64,000 nucleotides of DNA from Costus lasius. Its lineage: Eukaryota > Streptophyta > Magnoliopsida > Zingiberales > Costaceae. The notes beneath the pieces were generated by a model that saw only the letters and a list, made by a program, of their open reading frames with translations, searched no databases and was not told where the DNA came from. The stretch spans positions 62,542,018 through 62,606,017 of the forward strand of contig CM050453.2 in assembly GCA_027563935.2 (NCBI GenBank). Reading direction: 5' to 3'. The position numbers and the translations under genes are program-made. Below are positions 45,497-56,098 of the stretch, in pieces (the first letter of the stretch is position 1; every line of letters starts with the position of its first letter).

Positions 45497-47272
45497 ATTG
45501 GTATCAGAGCTAGGGTTATATGTTCATATGATTGCTTTGATTGTGAATCCATATATGCTTAGATCTTATATGTGCGAAACTAGTTTATGCTTTTCTTTTT
45601 TGCGCATCTATGTTGGCGCATGTTGTAGCTTAAGTTTTCTCAAAAGGAAATATCACATGCGCGCTTAACATTAGATCTAAGGCCCTGCTATAAACCCTTA
45701 GACGGGTTATTAGGGTTGAAATCACCCCCTAGGTCAGATCCAATCAGTCTGATCAGACTATCTGACAGCCTTGATGGGTCGACTGGATAGCACCTTGGCG
45801 CAAGCTTGAGGTGGCTACAGGTCGACTGCAGACAGGCGTGTAGCGATGTCTGATTGAGACGACCCATGAACGCACCTGAGTTAGGCCCGGGGTCACACCC
45901 GCTTGCCAGACCTCAGTGTGGTTGTTCAGCCCTGGCGCATGCATGGTTGACCTTATGGTCGACTCAAGTCAGTTAGGACTTGGTGCATGCAAGGGCAGAG
46001 GATCTGACTAGGTTGGTTGAGTGGATCCCTAGTAATGGACCGTTGTAAGGTTGTAGGGCAAATAAGAAAAAAATTAAAATTGATCCCATGGGGTTTTTCG
46101 AAAAATTTTAATTTTTTATGATGGATCACATGATTGCTGATTGGATGCATATGTTTGTCTATTTAGTCTTATGTGGGCTGCCCATATTAATTGTGTGCTG
46201 TGCTGGGGCCTGCGTGCCTGGGATTTAAAATTGTTGTAAATTAATTATTGTGATCTGCGCATCACATTGCTTTAATTTATAAAATGTTATTGACCTGCGT
46301 GTCAATCTTGTCTAGATAGTTAAATTTGTAATTTAATTAGACAAGAGCACAGAGCACACTTGGCAGAGGCGCATGCAGCAGTGGCTTGACCAGGTGGGAG
46401 GTCTAGGGTTCGACCCTAGGACCTGGCGCATTTTCCTGGTGGGCGCACCAGAGCTGCAATTGGCGCTTGGGCCCTGGTATGGGCCAGATGAGCAGCAAAA
46501 GACCCATGAAGAGCAAGTGAAGACTTAAACTAGGTTAAGGTCTTCTAGGGCTATGGGCTTTTACCACATAAGAACCATGCTTTCTTTTATTGCTTATATA
46601 AGTAGAACAGCATGTTTTAATTTATCTTCTGCTATCACCATAGGAATTGTATGATAGTGAAGAAGATAAAAGACCGTTAAAATCCAACGCTAAAATATCA
46701 AGCTCGTAAGCCTTCTGACGCGAAACCTCACTGTTCTGATTATCGTTGGAGCCGTGTTGTACCCACTCAGTGGGCACGTCCATCTATCTTCAGACGGTGT
46801 GGGATTACACCTGTGTGTTACAGAGTAGGGATTTATCCCTTCTCGTTGCTCAGCATAGCACATGGTGGTCCAGGGAGTAGGTCGGGTCAGCTTGACCGTG
46901 TAGGCTACATATGTGGCGCATATGGTAGCACATGGAGGCAGCCATCTGTGGGGTCAGAGACTGTGTTGTACCAACTCAGTTGGCACAGTCTGCTGGACTG
47001 CCCAGATGAAGGGGAATCGCACGGGTTGGCGATCGGCAGGGACTGCCTACCGGAGATTAGTGCTTGTACTCTCTGTGTATCTTATCTCGCCTGAGCGGGA
47101 CGCGGAGACCAAGTATGAAATCCGGATCCCATCTCACTAAAAGAGTGTCTACTCTTTCGGACTGTTTAATGGATTTTTCAGTCAGATAAAATAGTGAGAA
47201 AAGGAATCTTTCTTAAGTCCTGATTGATTCTTATACATTGATACTGACCTTGCTGTTCTTGCATTGTTGTAG
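45356..47272 (+). other. Element I leader, predicted 1917-nt intron
   Basis: Donor at 45356; acceptor AG 47271-47272 with TACTGAC and a T-rich tract before it. It contains the primer site TGGTATCAGAGC (45499-45510), a tRNA-like segment (46382-46419), near-palindromes at 46762-46774 and 46971-46983, and a stem-loop at 47085-47100. Confidence 0.6.
46382..46419 (+). other. tRNA-like segment in I leader
   Basis: A-box-like TGGCTTGACCAGG (46382-46394), then a T-arm-like hairpin CTAGG-GTTCGAC-CCTAG (46403-46419) containing the B-box core GGTTCGA. C (10327-10343, minus) and J (57032-57048) have CCAGG-GTTCGAC-TCTGG, so the arm keeps pairing. It has no full cloverleaf that I can draw and is not a tRNA gene; a SINE head or Pol III-like relic is possible. 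Confidence 0.45.
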
Positions 47273-47293
47273 ATACCTGCAGCAACGAACACC

Positions 47294-50200
47294 ATGAACT
47301 TCAATGTGCGATCCCTACTGGAAAGGGAGAAGTTTGGTGGGCCGAACTTCTCTGACTGGTTTGGACACCTTAAGATCGTTCTTAAGGCAGAGAGGAAACT
47401 GTATGTCCTCGAGACGGCGATACCGCCGCAGCCCGCTCCGAACGCCGCAAGGGCGGTTCGGGAAGCCTATGAAAAGCACGTCAATGATAGCATTGATGTC
47501 GCTTGCCTGATGCTAGCGTCTATGACGCCACCGCTGCAGCGTCAGCATGAGGATATGTCTGCTATAGACATGATAGCAAACCTCAAGATGCTGTATGCTG
47601 CACAGGCGAGGACAGAGCGCTACAATTTGACGAAGCTCTTCTTTCAGAGCAAACTGGCTGAAGGGAGCCCAGTGGGAGCTCACGTGCTCAAGATGATTGG
47701 GCACAAGGAGGCTCTAGAGAAACTGGGGCATACCATCAACCAGGAGCTTGCTGTGGATATTATTCTACAGTCTCTCCCGCCTTCATTCGACGCGTTCATT
47801 ATTAACTTTAATATGAACAAAATCGATTGTACTCCGGCAGAGCTGCTGAATATGCTCCTCACTACTGAGGAGACTCTGAAGGGAAAGCCTTCGACCTCTG
47901 TCTTAATGGTTCCTTCCAGGAACAAGAAGAAGGGGAAGAAGGGCAAGGCCCCTGTCAAGAATTACAGCAAGGCTTTGAAGCAGAAGGTGAAGCGGTCTAA
48001 GGAATACAGGTGTTTCCACTGTGGCCAGCTGGGTCACTGGAAAAAGGACTGTAAAGCGCTCCAAGGAGATAAGAGGGGAAGCTTCGCTTCTGGCTCAGGT
48101 ATATTCGTGACTGAGGTCATGTTTTCTTCTTCTATATCATGGGTGTTGGACACTGCATGTGGAGTTCACATTTGTTCAAATGTACAGGAACTCAAGAGAA
48201 GAAGGCAGGTGGGACAGCATGAGATGGACCTACGAGTTGGAAACGGGGCACGGGTTGCTGCTGTTGCTGTAGGAGACTACTTCATTTCTTTACCATCTGG
48301 ACTTGTATTGGAACTAAACAGTTGTTATTTTGTTCCCAGTATTACTAAAAATATTATCTCCATTCCTGCTCTTGTCAGGAAGGGATTTTCCTTTGAATGC
48401 AATATTTCAAAGTGTATTTTGTCTTTTGATAATATTGTTTATGCAACTGGTTCAATTAGCAATGGGTTATTCATGTTGGACATGGAATGTTCGATACAGC
48501 AAATTGATATTAAGAAAGCCAAGTATGCTGATGACAGCACCTTGCTATGGCATAGTCGTTTAGGCCATATAAACGAGAAACGCATTAAGCGGTTGCATGA
48601 TAAAGGACTGCTGGGATCATTCTCCTATGAGGAGATTGATACATGCAAAGCTTGTTTGATGGGTAAAATGACGAAGTCACCTTTTCCTCACAAAGGTCAA
48701 AGGGCTTCAGGTTTACTTGACCTTATACACAGTGATGTGTGTGGGCCATTTAGTAAACATGCCAGAGGTGGCTATCAGTACTTCATTACCTTTACTGATG
48801 ATTTCAGTAGGTATGGGTATGTCTATCTGATGAGACATAAGAGTGAATCTTTTGACAAGTTCAAAGAGTTCAAAAATGAAGTACAGAATCAGCTAGGCCG
48901 AAATATCAAGGCACTTCACTCAGATCGAGGTGGTGAATACCTAAGTCATGCGTTTACTGACTATCTAAAGGAGTGTGGGATTATCTCACAGCTCACTCCG
49001 CCAGGAACACCGCAATGGAATGGTGTGTCCGAGAGGAGAAATAGAACGTTACTTGATATGGTTCGTTCTATGATGAGTCAGGCTACTCTTCCATACTCCT
49101 TTTGGGGTTTTGCACTGGAAACAGCTGCAAAGATACTAAACCGAGTGCCATCCAAGGCAGTTTCAAAGACGCCATATGAGTTATGGTATGGGAAACAGCC
49201 AAGCTTGACATTTATCAGGATCTGGGGCTGCGAGGCTTATGTCAAAAAGCTCGCCTCTGGGAAACTAGAGAGCAGATCTGACAAATGTATCTTTGTCGGT
49301 TACCCTAAGGAAACTAAAGGTTATTATTTCTACGATCCCAAAGAGAACAAGGTTTTTGTTGCTCGGACGGCCATATTTCTTGAGAAGGAGTTTCTTCTGC
49401 AAGAGGCCAGTGGGAGAGAAATAAAGCTGGATGAGAATCCAGAGGAAGGACAAAGTGCTCAAGCACAGTTGGATGAGCCTGAGCCGGTAGAACAGGTTAT
49501 TGAACAACCTGAGGCTCAGATATCACGGGAACCGCGAAGATCAGGAAGGATTCGTCGACAGCCTGAGCGCTATGACGGAGTCTACATCATTGATCATGAT
49601 GAACCCCTCACTTATGCGGATGCGGTCAGTGGACCGGAGTCAGCGAGATGGCTTGAAGCTATGCGCGCCGAGATGGACTCCATGTCAGATAACCAAGTTT
49701 GGGATTTGGTTGATCCGCCTCCGGGAGTTATCCCTATAGGCTGTAAGTGGATCTTCAAGAAGAAGATTGACATGGATGGTAACGTGGTTACCTATAAAGG
49801 CAGGCTAGTTGCGAAAGGTTTCAAACAAATCTACGGGATAGATTATGATGAAACTTTCTCACCTGTAGCTATGTTTAAGTCTATTCGGATTCTTTTCGCG
49901 ATAGCTGCATATTATGATTATGAGATCTGGCAGATGGATGTGAAAACAGCTTTCCTTAATGGAAATCTGGATGAGGATGTGTATATGACACAACCAGAAG
50001 GTTTCACTAATCCATCAGATCGTCATAAGATATGCAAGTTAAAGAAGTCTATTTATGGACTTAAGCAAGCATCTAGAAGCTGGAATATTCGTTTTGATGA
50101 ATCAATCAGTGAATTTGGTTTCATCAAGAACGAGGATGACCCGTGTGTATATAAGAGGTTTAGTGGGAGCTTAATAACTTTCCTAGTCCTCTACGTCGAT

Positions 50201-51175
50201 GATATCTTGATCATTGGAAATGACATTCCTGAAATGCATGCTGTGAAGGCATGGCTGAGGAAATGTTTCCAAATGAAAGATCTAGGAGAAGCAGCCTATG
50301 TGTTAGGTGTGAAGATCTACAGGGATAGATCGAAGAGGCTTCTCGGGCTGTGCCAGAGTACTTACATCGATAAAGTCCTGGAGAGATTTCATTTAGAGAA
50401 TTCTAAACGAGGATATCTTCCAGTCAGACATGGTCTGAATCTTTCGAAGAGTCAGTGTCCACAAACACAGACTGAGAAAGATGAAATGGACAATACGCCT
50501 TATGCTTCGGCTATTGGATCCATAATGTATGCGATGTTGTGTACTCGCCCAGACGTCGCTTACGGGTTAAGCGTAACCAGTCGTTTCCAAAGTAATCCAG
50601 GTATGGCGCACTGGATTGCAGTCAAGAACATTTTAAAATATCTGCGGAGAACCAAAGATATGTTCTTGATATATGGTGGTCAGGAAGAACTCAGTATAGA
50701 GGGATATACTGACGCTTCGTTCCAGTCAGACCAGGATGATTTCCGATCGCAATCAGGCTATGTTTTTAGCTTGAATGGAGGTGCAGTGGTGTGGAAGAGT
50801 TTCAAACAGTCAACTGTTGCTGATTCCACAACAGAAGCCGAGTATGTTGCAGCCTCGGAAGCATCCAAGGAGGCAGTGTGGATTCGTAAGTTCGTGAGAG
50901 AACTTGGTGTCGTTCCTTCGAGTGCAGATCCTTTGGTTATCTTCTGTGATAACACTGGAGCAATCGCACAAGCAAAGGAACCACGGTCGCACCAGAAGTC
51001 CAAGCACATACAGAGACGGTTTCATTTGATCAGGGAGATCATAGATCGTGGCGAGATCAAAATCTGCAAGGTTCATACAGATGACAATCTGGCAGACCCG
51101 CTTACCAAGCCTCTGGCGCAGCAGAAGCATGAGAAGCACTGTAATAATATGGGTTTGAGATTTCTCAACCATTAG
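47294..51175 (+). CDS. gag-pol: Element I Gag-Pol polyprotein, intact (1293 aa)
   Basis: An uninterrupted polyprotein one residue shorter than H, differing at scattered positions. It has the CCHC knuckle (CFHCGQLGHWKKDC), protease motif LDTACGVHIC, integrase zinc residues (WHSRLGHIN, CKAC), DDE in IHSDVCGP, HSDRGGEY and WNGVSERR, RT active site YVDDILIIGND and RNase H (YTDASF, TTEAEY, CDNTGA). The second integrase Asp is kept although the preceding Arg of the family (RSD) is His here. As in H, the predicted true start is the LTR ATG (45347), adding ten residues by splicing. It acts in cytoplasmic particles and, for integrase, in the nucleus. Confidence 0.95.
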   Translation: MNFNVRSLLEREKFGGPNFSDWFGHLKIVLKAERKLYVLETAIPPQPAPNAARAVREAYEKHVNDSIDVACLMLASMTPPLQRQHEDMSAIDMIANLKMLYAAQARTERYNLTKLFFQSKLAEGSPVGAHVLKMIGHKEALEKLGHTINQELAVDIILQSLPPSFDAFIINFNMNKIDCTPAELLNMLLTTEETLKGKPSTSVLMVPSRNKKKGKKGKAPVKNYSKALKQKVKRSKEYRCFHCGQLGHWKKDCKALQGDKRGSFASGSGIFVTEVMFSSSISWVLDTACGVHICSNVQELKRRRQVGQHEMDLRVGNGARVAAVAVGDYFISLPSGLVLELNSCYFVPSITKNIISIPALVRKGFSFECNISKCILSFDNIVYATGSISNGLFMLDMECSIQQIDIKKAKYADDSTLLWHSRLGHINEKRIKRLHDKGLLGSFSYEEIDTCKACLMGKMTKSPFPHKGQRASGLLDLIHSDVCGPFSKHARGGYQYFITFTDDFSRYGYVYLMRHKSESFDKFKEFKNEVQNQLGRNIKALHSDRGGEYLSHAFTDYLKECGIISQLTPPGTPQWNGVSERRNRTLLDMVRSMMSQATLPYSFWGFALETAAKILNRVPSKAVSKTPYELWYGKQPSLTFIRIWGCEAYVKKLASGKLESRSDKCIFVGYPKETKGYYFYDPKENKVFVARTAIFLEKEFLLQEASGREIKLDENPEEGQSAQAQLDEPEPVEQVIEQPEAQISREPRRSGRIRRQPERYDGVYIIDHDEPLTYADAVSGPESARWLEAMRAEMDSMSDNQVWDLVDPPPGVIPIGCKWIFKKKIDMDGNVVTYKGRLVAKGFKQIYGIDYDETFSPVAMFKSIRILFAIAAYYDYEIWQMDVKTAFLNGNLDEDVYMTQPEGFTNPSDRHKICKLKKSIYGLKQASRSWNIRFDESISEFGFIKNEDDPCVYKRFSGSLITFLVLYVDDILIIGNDIPEMHAVKAWLRKCFQMKDLGEAAYVLGVKIYRDRSKRLLGLCQSTYIDKVLERFHLENSKRGYLPVRHGLNLSKSQCPQTQTEKDEMDNTPYASAIGSIMYAMLCTRPDVAYGLSVTSRFQSNPGMAHWIAVKNILKYLRRTKDMFLIYGGQEELSIEGYTDASFQSDQDDFRSQSGYVFSLNGGAVVWKSFKQSTVADSTTEAEYVAASEASKEAVWIRKFVRELGVVPSSADPLVIFCDNTGAIAQAKEPRSHQKSKHIQRRFHLIREIIDRGEIKICKVHTDDNLADPLTKPLAQQKHEKHCNNMGLRFLNH

Positions 51176-51182
51176 ATTAAGT

Positions 51183-51195
51183 GCAAGTGGGAGAT
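51183..51195 (+). other. Polypurine tract of I
   Basis: GCAAGTGGGAGAT before LTR start TGTTGGGG. Confidence 0.88.
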
Positions 51196-52874
51196 TGTTG
51201 GGGTATGCCCTTAAGGCTAATGTTTGAGGCCTGTGGGAATGTATCTGTATCATGTAATAAACTGTTATGTTTATAAAGGCATGGTTATTATTCAGTTGTT
51301 TACATTGTCTGCTGCAATATATGTTCTTCTGAATAATGTCTCAAAGCTGTTCAGCTGGGCTGACATGCTGTTATGTCCTTAGTCGATATATCTTGGTGAA
51401 CATGAGACAGCCTTGATATGGTTAAGACTAATATGTGTTCTAATCTTATAGGATGCTTCGAGCATGGAATAAGATGTAGACTCATGGGTACATTGGATGT
51501 GCTGGACAAACCCTACTAGGTTATTCAATTGTTTGTCACAATGTGAATATTCCTTGAATATGACAAGTGGCACATTTCCTCTGACTTGAGATCACTTGTG
51601 TTTTCTAAATGATGATTGTCATTGTTTTGAGATAGTTCAATATCATTTGAAACATAATGATTATAGACTATCTTGGATGGTGAGCTTGAATCAGGTTAGG
51701 GCACTAGTGATAGACATAGGATTGCCGTCTCCTTGTTCAAGGAGTGTGATGTTCTAAAGGGGCCCCCTGGATGAGATGATTGAGAAAAAGAGTATGGCCA
51801 TACTCAGGTGACAGTGTTCATCTGATCTAATCATGCTCATCATATTGGAGCTACAAGCTTGACACGCTTGTCCAATAAGAACATCCAGTGGCAAAGGAAA
51901 TATGCATGCCTTGTGAATTGATTCACACTTGTGCTATGGTTTGGGTGTAGTCTTGGAAGACTCTTTCCTTTATATTGGGAGACAGTGATGTGTTGCTAGA
52001 TACCCCTCACTGATCGTGATAATGTGAATTATCGTTACCGACATTTAAAGGAAACCCTTAGGGTCGCACAATTTGATGATATGGCTTACTTCAGTCAGAT
52101 CGTGTGGACTGAATTGTTTGGGTTCAGTTTAAAGGGATTTAATCTCTGATTGTAAGTGAGATCTAGTCTGATCATGTTTGATTGATTAGGGCTTGAGATC
52201 GGTAAGCTTCGATCGAGAGAATGATTGCTAGATCGGGCAGATCAGAAGCATCAAGAGATTAACGGTCAGATCTGGAGCCTTAGGGTTTATTTGAGATGTA
52301 GACTAGATCATTGGCTTGATTGGTTCTTAAACCGAACCAATGTGAACCGGCTCATGAAATGAGCGCATGGTTCAAGGCTTGGCGACTTGTTCACTTGGCG
52401 TGAACATTGGAGCGAGTGGTGTGGCTATTTTTAGTAACCACGATCTCCACTTGGTGATAACGCTCACGTTCGAATAGCTCTTGCTATTCTCGCCTCTCAA
52501 GCGACCTCTCTCTCGACACTCGTTGTGTGTGGCGACGCTTGGAAGATAGAGGAGGTTTTTGGCCAAAAGAGATAAACACATCTCCATCCCTTTTCACTCG
52601 ATCAAGGACTCCAAGGAACCTTGCTAGCACAAGGAGCACCAAGGGTAGGCGCATTGATCATCTTGTGTGTGAAACTTAGGAGAAGGCTCGCTTGCGTCTT
52701 TCCTTCCAAAGCTTCATCAAACCGATGGCAATGGTATGAGTTTATCTTCATCTATTCAAATATTCGAAAGCTAGTTATATGACATATATAGATCCTTTGA
52801 AATCCTAATATCCCATGCAAAATTTTGTTGCGCCACCATTAGGGTTTCTACCCCTGAGTTAGGGGTTCCCTTCA
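51196..52874 (+). repeat. Element I 3' LTR
   Basis: 1679 bp, TGTTGGGG to GGTTCCCTTCA, complete. Dyad 52018-52033; stem-loop 52619-52634. Confidence 0.95.
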
Positions 52875-53903
52875 CAATTCTCCCGATCGAAGCTTACCGA
52901 TCACATGCCCTAATCAATCAAACATGATCAGACTAGATCTCACTTCCGATCAGAGTTTAAATTGCTTTAAACTGAACTAGAACAATTCAGTCCACACGAT
53001 CTGACATAAGTAAGCCACATCATCAAATTGTGCGACCCTAAGGGTTTCTTTCAATGTCGGTAACGATAACATATGTTATCACGATCAGAGAGGGGTATCT
53101 AGCAACACATCACTGTCTCCCGATATGAAGGAAAGAGTCTTCCAAGACTACTCCCAAACCATAGCACAAGTGTGAATCCAATTCACTCAGTATACATGTT
53201 CCCTTTGCCACTGGATGTTCTCGTTGGACAAGCCTGTCAAGCCTGTAATTCCAACACGATGAGAATGGTTAGCTCAGATGAACATAGTCATCTGGGTATG
53301 GCCATACACTTTCTCAACCATCTCATCCGGAGGGGGCCCCAGTAGAACATCACACTCCAACTAGGAGAGGCAATCCTTTATCTATCACCAGTGTCCTAAC
53401 ATGACTCATGCCCACTATCCAAGATAATCCTTAACCATTATCTTTCAAATGATATTGAAGTACCTCAAGACAATGCCAATCATCACTTAGTAACACAAGT
53501 GATCTCAAGTCAGAGGGAATATACCACTTGCTTGCTTATAAGGACTTATTCACATGGTGACAAACAATTGAATATCCTAAGTAGGGTCAGTCCAGTACAT
53601 CCAATGCACCTATGTGTCTAAATCTTATTCCATGCTCGTAGCATCCTATAAGACCAGAACACATATTAGTCTCAATCATATCAAGGCTGTCTCATGTTCA
53701 CCAAGATATCTCGACTAAGGACAACTCTAAATGTCAGCAAAGCTGAACATCATTGAGACATTACTCAGAGGTATACATACAGCAGCAGACAATGCAACAA
53801 TCTGAATAACAATAATTGCCTTTATAAACATATACTCAGTTTATACATGATACTGATAATAACCCAAGGCCTCAAACATTAGCCTTAAGGGCATACCCCA
53901 ACA
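52875..53903 (-). repeat. Element F 5' LTR remainder
   Basis: 1029 bp matching 28413-29441 without gaps, followed by the TTCTG target repeat and the resumed frame of E. About eight substitutions separate the two copies. The dyad is at about 53065-53080. Confidence 0.93.
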
Positions 53904-54434
53904 TTCTGGACTTCAATTAGAACTAAATAATTGCTTTTGTGTACCATCACTTACTAAGAACATTGTATCCATTCCTTGCTTAGCAAATAAAGGATTTAAA
54001 TTTGAAATAAATAAGAACTCTTGTTCTTTTTCATTTGCAAATATGTTCTATGGGAAGGGTACTTTGTGCAATGGTCTATATATCTTGGATATGGAAAGTT
54101 CTATTTGTAACATAAGTAATAAAAGGACCAAACTGAGTGGTTCAGTTGGTGCTTTCCTATGGCACTGTCGATTAGCCCATATAAACAAGAATCGCATCCA
54201 ACAACTCCATGCAAATGGATTGTTGGATTCAAGTTCCTTGGAGGAATTTGATACTTGTGAACCTTGTTTATTAGGGAAAATGACAAAGGCACCCTTCACC
54301 AAGATTGGTGAAAGGGCAGAAGGTTTATTAGATCTCATACATACTGATGTGTGTGGGCCCTTCAATAAACAAGCCAGAGGAGGGTACAACTACTTCATTA
54401 CCTTCACTGATGACTTCAGTAGGTATGGCTATGT
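53904..54434 (+). pseudogene. pol: Element E protease end and integrase N-terminal part
   Basis: It continues E after F: SGLQLELNNCFCVPS, CLANKGFKFEIN, then the integrase zinc motif (WHCRLAHINKNRI, CEPC), catalytic Asp in HTDVCGP and FITFTDDFSRYGYV, where J is inserted. No stop codon in this stretch. Nearly identical to A over the same region. A plain translation runs a few codons into the J LTR (VGVCP), which is not original protein. Confidence 0.9.
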
Positions 54435-56098
54435 TGTTGGGGTATGCCCTTAAGGCTAATGTTTGAGGCCTATGGGAATGTATCAGTATCATGTAATAAA
54501 CTGTTATGTTTATAAAGGCATGGTTGTTATTCAGTTAGTTACATTGTCTGCTGCAATATATGTTCTTCTGAATAATGTCTCAAAGCTGTTCAGCTAGGCT
54601 GACATGCAGTTAAGTCCTTAGTCGAGATATCTTGGTGAACATGAGACAGCCTTGATATGGTCAAGACTAATATGTGTTCTAATCTTATAGGATGCTTCGA
54701 GCATGGAATAAGATGTAGACTCATGGGTACATGGGATGTACTGGACAGACCCTACTAGGATGTTCAATTGTTTGTCGCAATGTGAATATTCCTTGAGTAT
54801 GACAAGTGGCACATTTCCTCTGACTTGAGATCACTTGTGTTTTCTAAATGATGATTGTCATTGTTTTGAGGTAGTTCAATATCATTTGAAACATAATGAT
54901 TATAGACTATCTTGGATGGTGAGCTTGAGTCAGGTTAGGGCACTAGTGATAGACATAGGATTGCCGTCTCCTTGTTTAAGGAGTGTGATGTTCTAAAGGG
55001 GCCCCCTGGATGAGATGATTGAGAAAAGAGTATGGCCATACCCAGGTGACAGTGTTCATCTGTTCTAATCATGCTCATCATATTGGAGTTACAAGCTTGA
55101 CATGCTTGTCCAATAAGAACGTCCAGTGGTAAAGGAAATATGCATGCCTTGTGATTTGATTCACACTTGTGCTGTTTTTGGGTGTAGTCTTGGAAGACTC
55201 TTTCCTTTATATCGGGAGACAGTGATGTGTTGCTAGATACCCCTCACTGATCGTGATAATGTGAGTTATCGTTACCGACATTTAAAGGAAACCCTCAGGG
55301 TCGCACAATTTGATGATATGGCTTACTTAAGTCAGATCGTATGGACTGTATTGTTCGGATTCAGTTTAAAGGGATTTAATCTCTGATTGTAAGTGAGATC
55401 TGGTCTGATCATGTTTGATTGATTAGGGCTTGAGATCGGTAAGCTTCGATCGAGAGAATGAATGCTAGATCGGTCAGATCAGAAGCATTAAGAGATCAAC
55501 GGTCAGATCAAGAACCTTGTGGTTTAATTATGATTTGGACTGGTTGCTTGGCTTGATTAGTTCTTAAACCGAACCAATGTGAACCGGCTCATGAAATGAG
55601 CGCATGGTTCAAGGCTTGGCGAGTTGTTCACTTGGCGTGAACATTGGAGCGAACGTGGTGGCTATTTTTAGTAACCATGATCTCCACTTGGAGATAACGC
55701 TCACGTTCGAATAGTGCTTACTACTCTCGCCTCTCAAGCGACCTCTTCTCTTGACGCTTTCGTGTGTGGCGACGTCTTGAAGGTTGAGGAGGATTCGGCC
55801 AAGAAGTTCATCATCCCTTTCCATTCGATCAAGGACACTTTGTAGCCTTGCTAGCACAAGGAGCAACAAAGAGTTTGCCATCATCCTCTTGTGTGCGAGA
55901 CTTTGGAGAAGTGGCATTTGCGATTTTTCTTCCAAGGCGCCATCTAGAAATGGCTATGGTATGAATCGTTTTATTCATGCTGATTTTATAAGCTAATCAT
56001 AATGCATGCAAAGATCATTGAAACCCTTTTTCCGCTGCATCTATATCTCCATATGCGCCTGTAGGGTTTTACCTCCCCTTATTCTAGGGGATCTTTCA
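54435..56098 (+). repeat. Element J 5' LTR
   Basis: 1664 bp, TGTTGGGG to GATCTTTCA. Dyad GATAAT-GTGA-GTTATC (55255-55270; one arm changed). CTATTTTTAG near 55665, then no ATG from 55678 to the exon-1 start at 55950. Stem-loop CCTTG-CTAGCA-CAAGG at 55846-55861. Confidence 0.96.
55950..55964 (+). promoter_or_regulatory. Predicted gag start codon and 5' splice donor, J
   Basis: ATGGCTATG/GTATGA (ATG 55950, GT at 55959). Joining to 57906 gives MAMIPAATNT in frame with gag. Confidence 0.6.

Larger units (their letters stand above)
44542..52874 (+). mobile_element. Element I: Ty1/copia retrotransposon, 5' LTR truncated
   Basis: Plus-strand element with the last 955 bp of its 5' LTR, full internal region, intact 1293-codon gag-pol and full 3' LTR. 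The shared LTR parts align without gaps (offset 7378) and differ at two sites. Its 3' end joins the LTR of F (CAATTCTCCC), so it was inserted in the F 5' LTR; CAATT is the expected target repeat, with the left copy deleted. Missing the LTR start, it may lack upstream promoter sequence, though the predicted core promoter and exon 1 are retained. Confidence 0.93.
27799..53903 (-). mobile_element. Element F: Ty1/copia retrotransposon, split and partly deleted
   Basis: A minus-strand element in the protease of E, with the TTCTG target duplication on both sides. Present are the 3' LTR (27799-29441), pol and gag (29462-33183), part of the leader up to 33927, and the last 1029 bp of the 5' LTR (52875-53903). 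The 1029 bp shared by its LTRs differ at about eight sites (0.8%). G and H lie in the leader and I in the 5' LTR. The intervening leader, primer site and first 614 bp of the 5' LTR are gone through the deletion at 44528-44545. Gag-pol has four or more lesions. Confidence 0.88.

Noticed and set aside
46382..46419. A functional tRNA gene in the leader
   Set aside because: Only A- and B-box-like motifs and a T-arm are visible; no complete cloverleaf, anticodon arm or acceptor stem could be drawn.
46813..47140. Short leader open frames of 75-108 codons shared by C, H, I and J
   Set aside because: The frames are not kept. J has a one-base difference that fuses two of them and C has changes upstream. 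They overlap near-palindromes and stem-loops. Similarity is explained by the recent common origin of the elements.
50758..51253. Antisense frames of 83-147 codons over RNase H
   Set aside because: Shadows of the pol frame on the other strand, present wherever pol is present.
27799..53903. One 26-kb giant element with LTRs at both ends
   Set aside because: The interior holds independent plus-strand elements with their own LTRs, primer sites and gag-pol. Only the outer minus-strand parts belong to F.
54618..54812. 64-codon reading frames (MPLV... / MPLA...) recurring in many LTRs
   Set aside because: They lie within LTRs on the strand opposite to the element (for example 5172-5366 in C, 54618-54812 in J) and recur only because the LTRs recur. 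They have no coding features.
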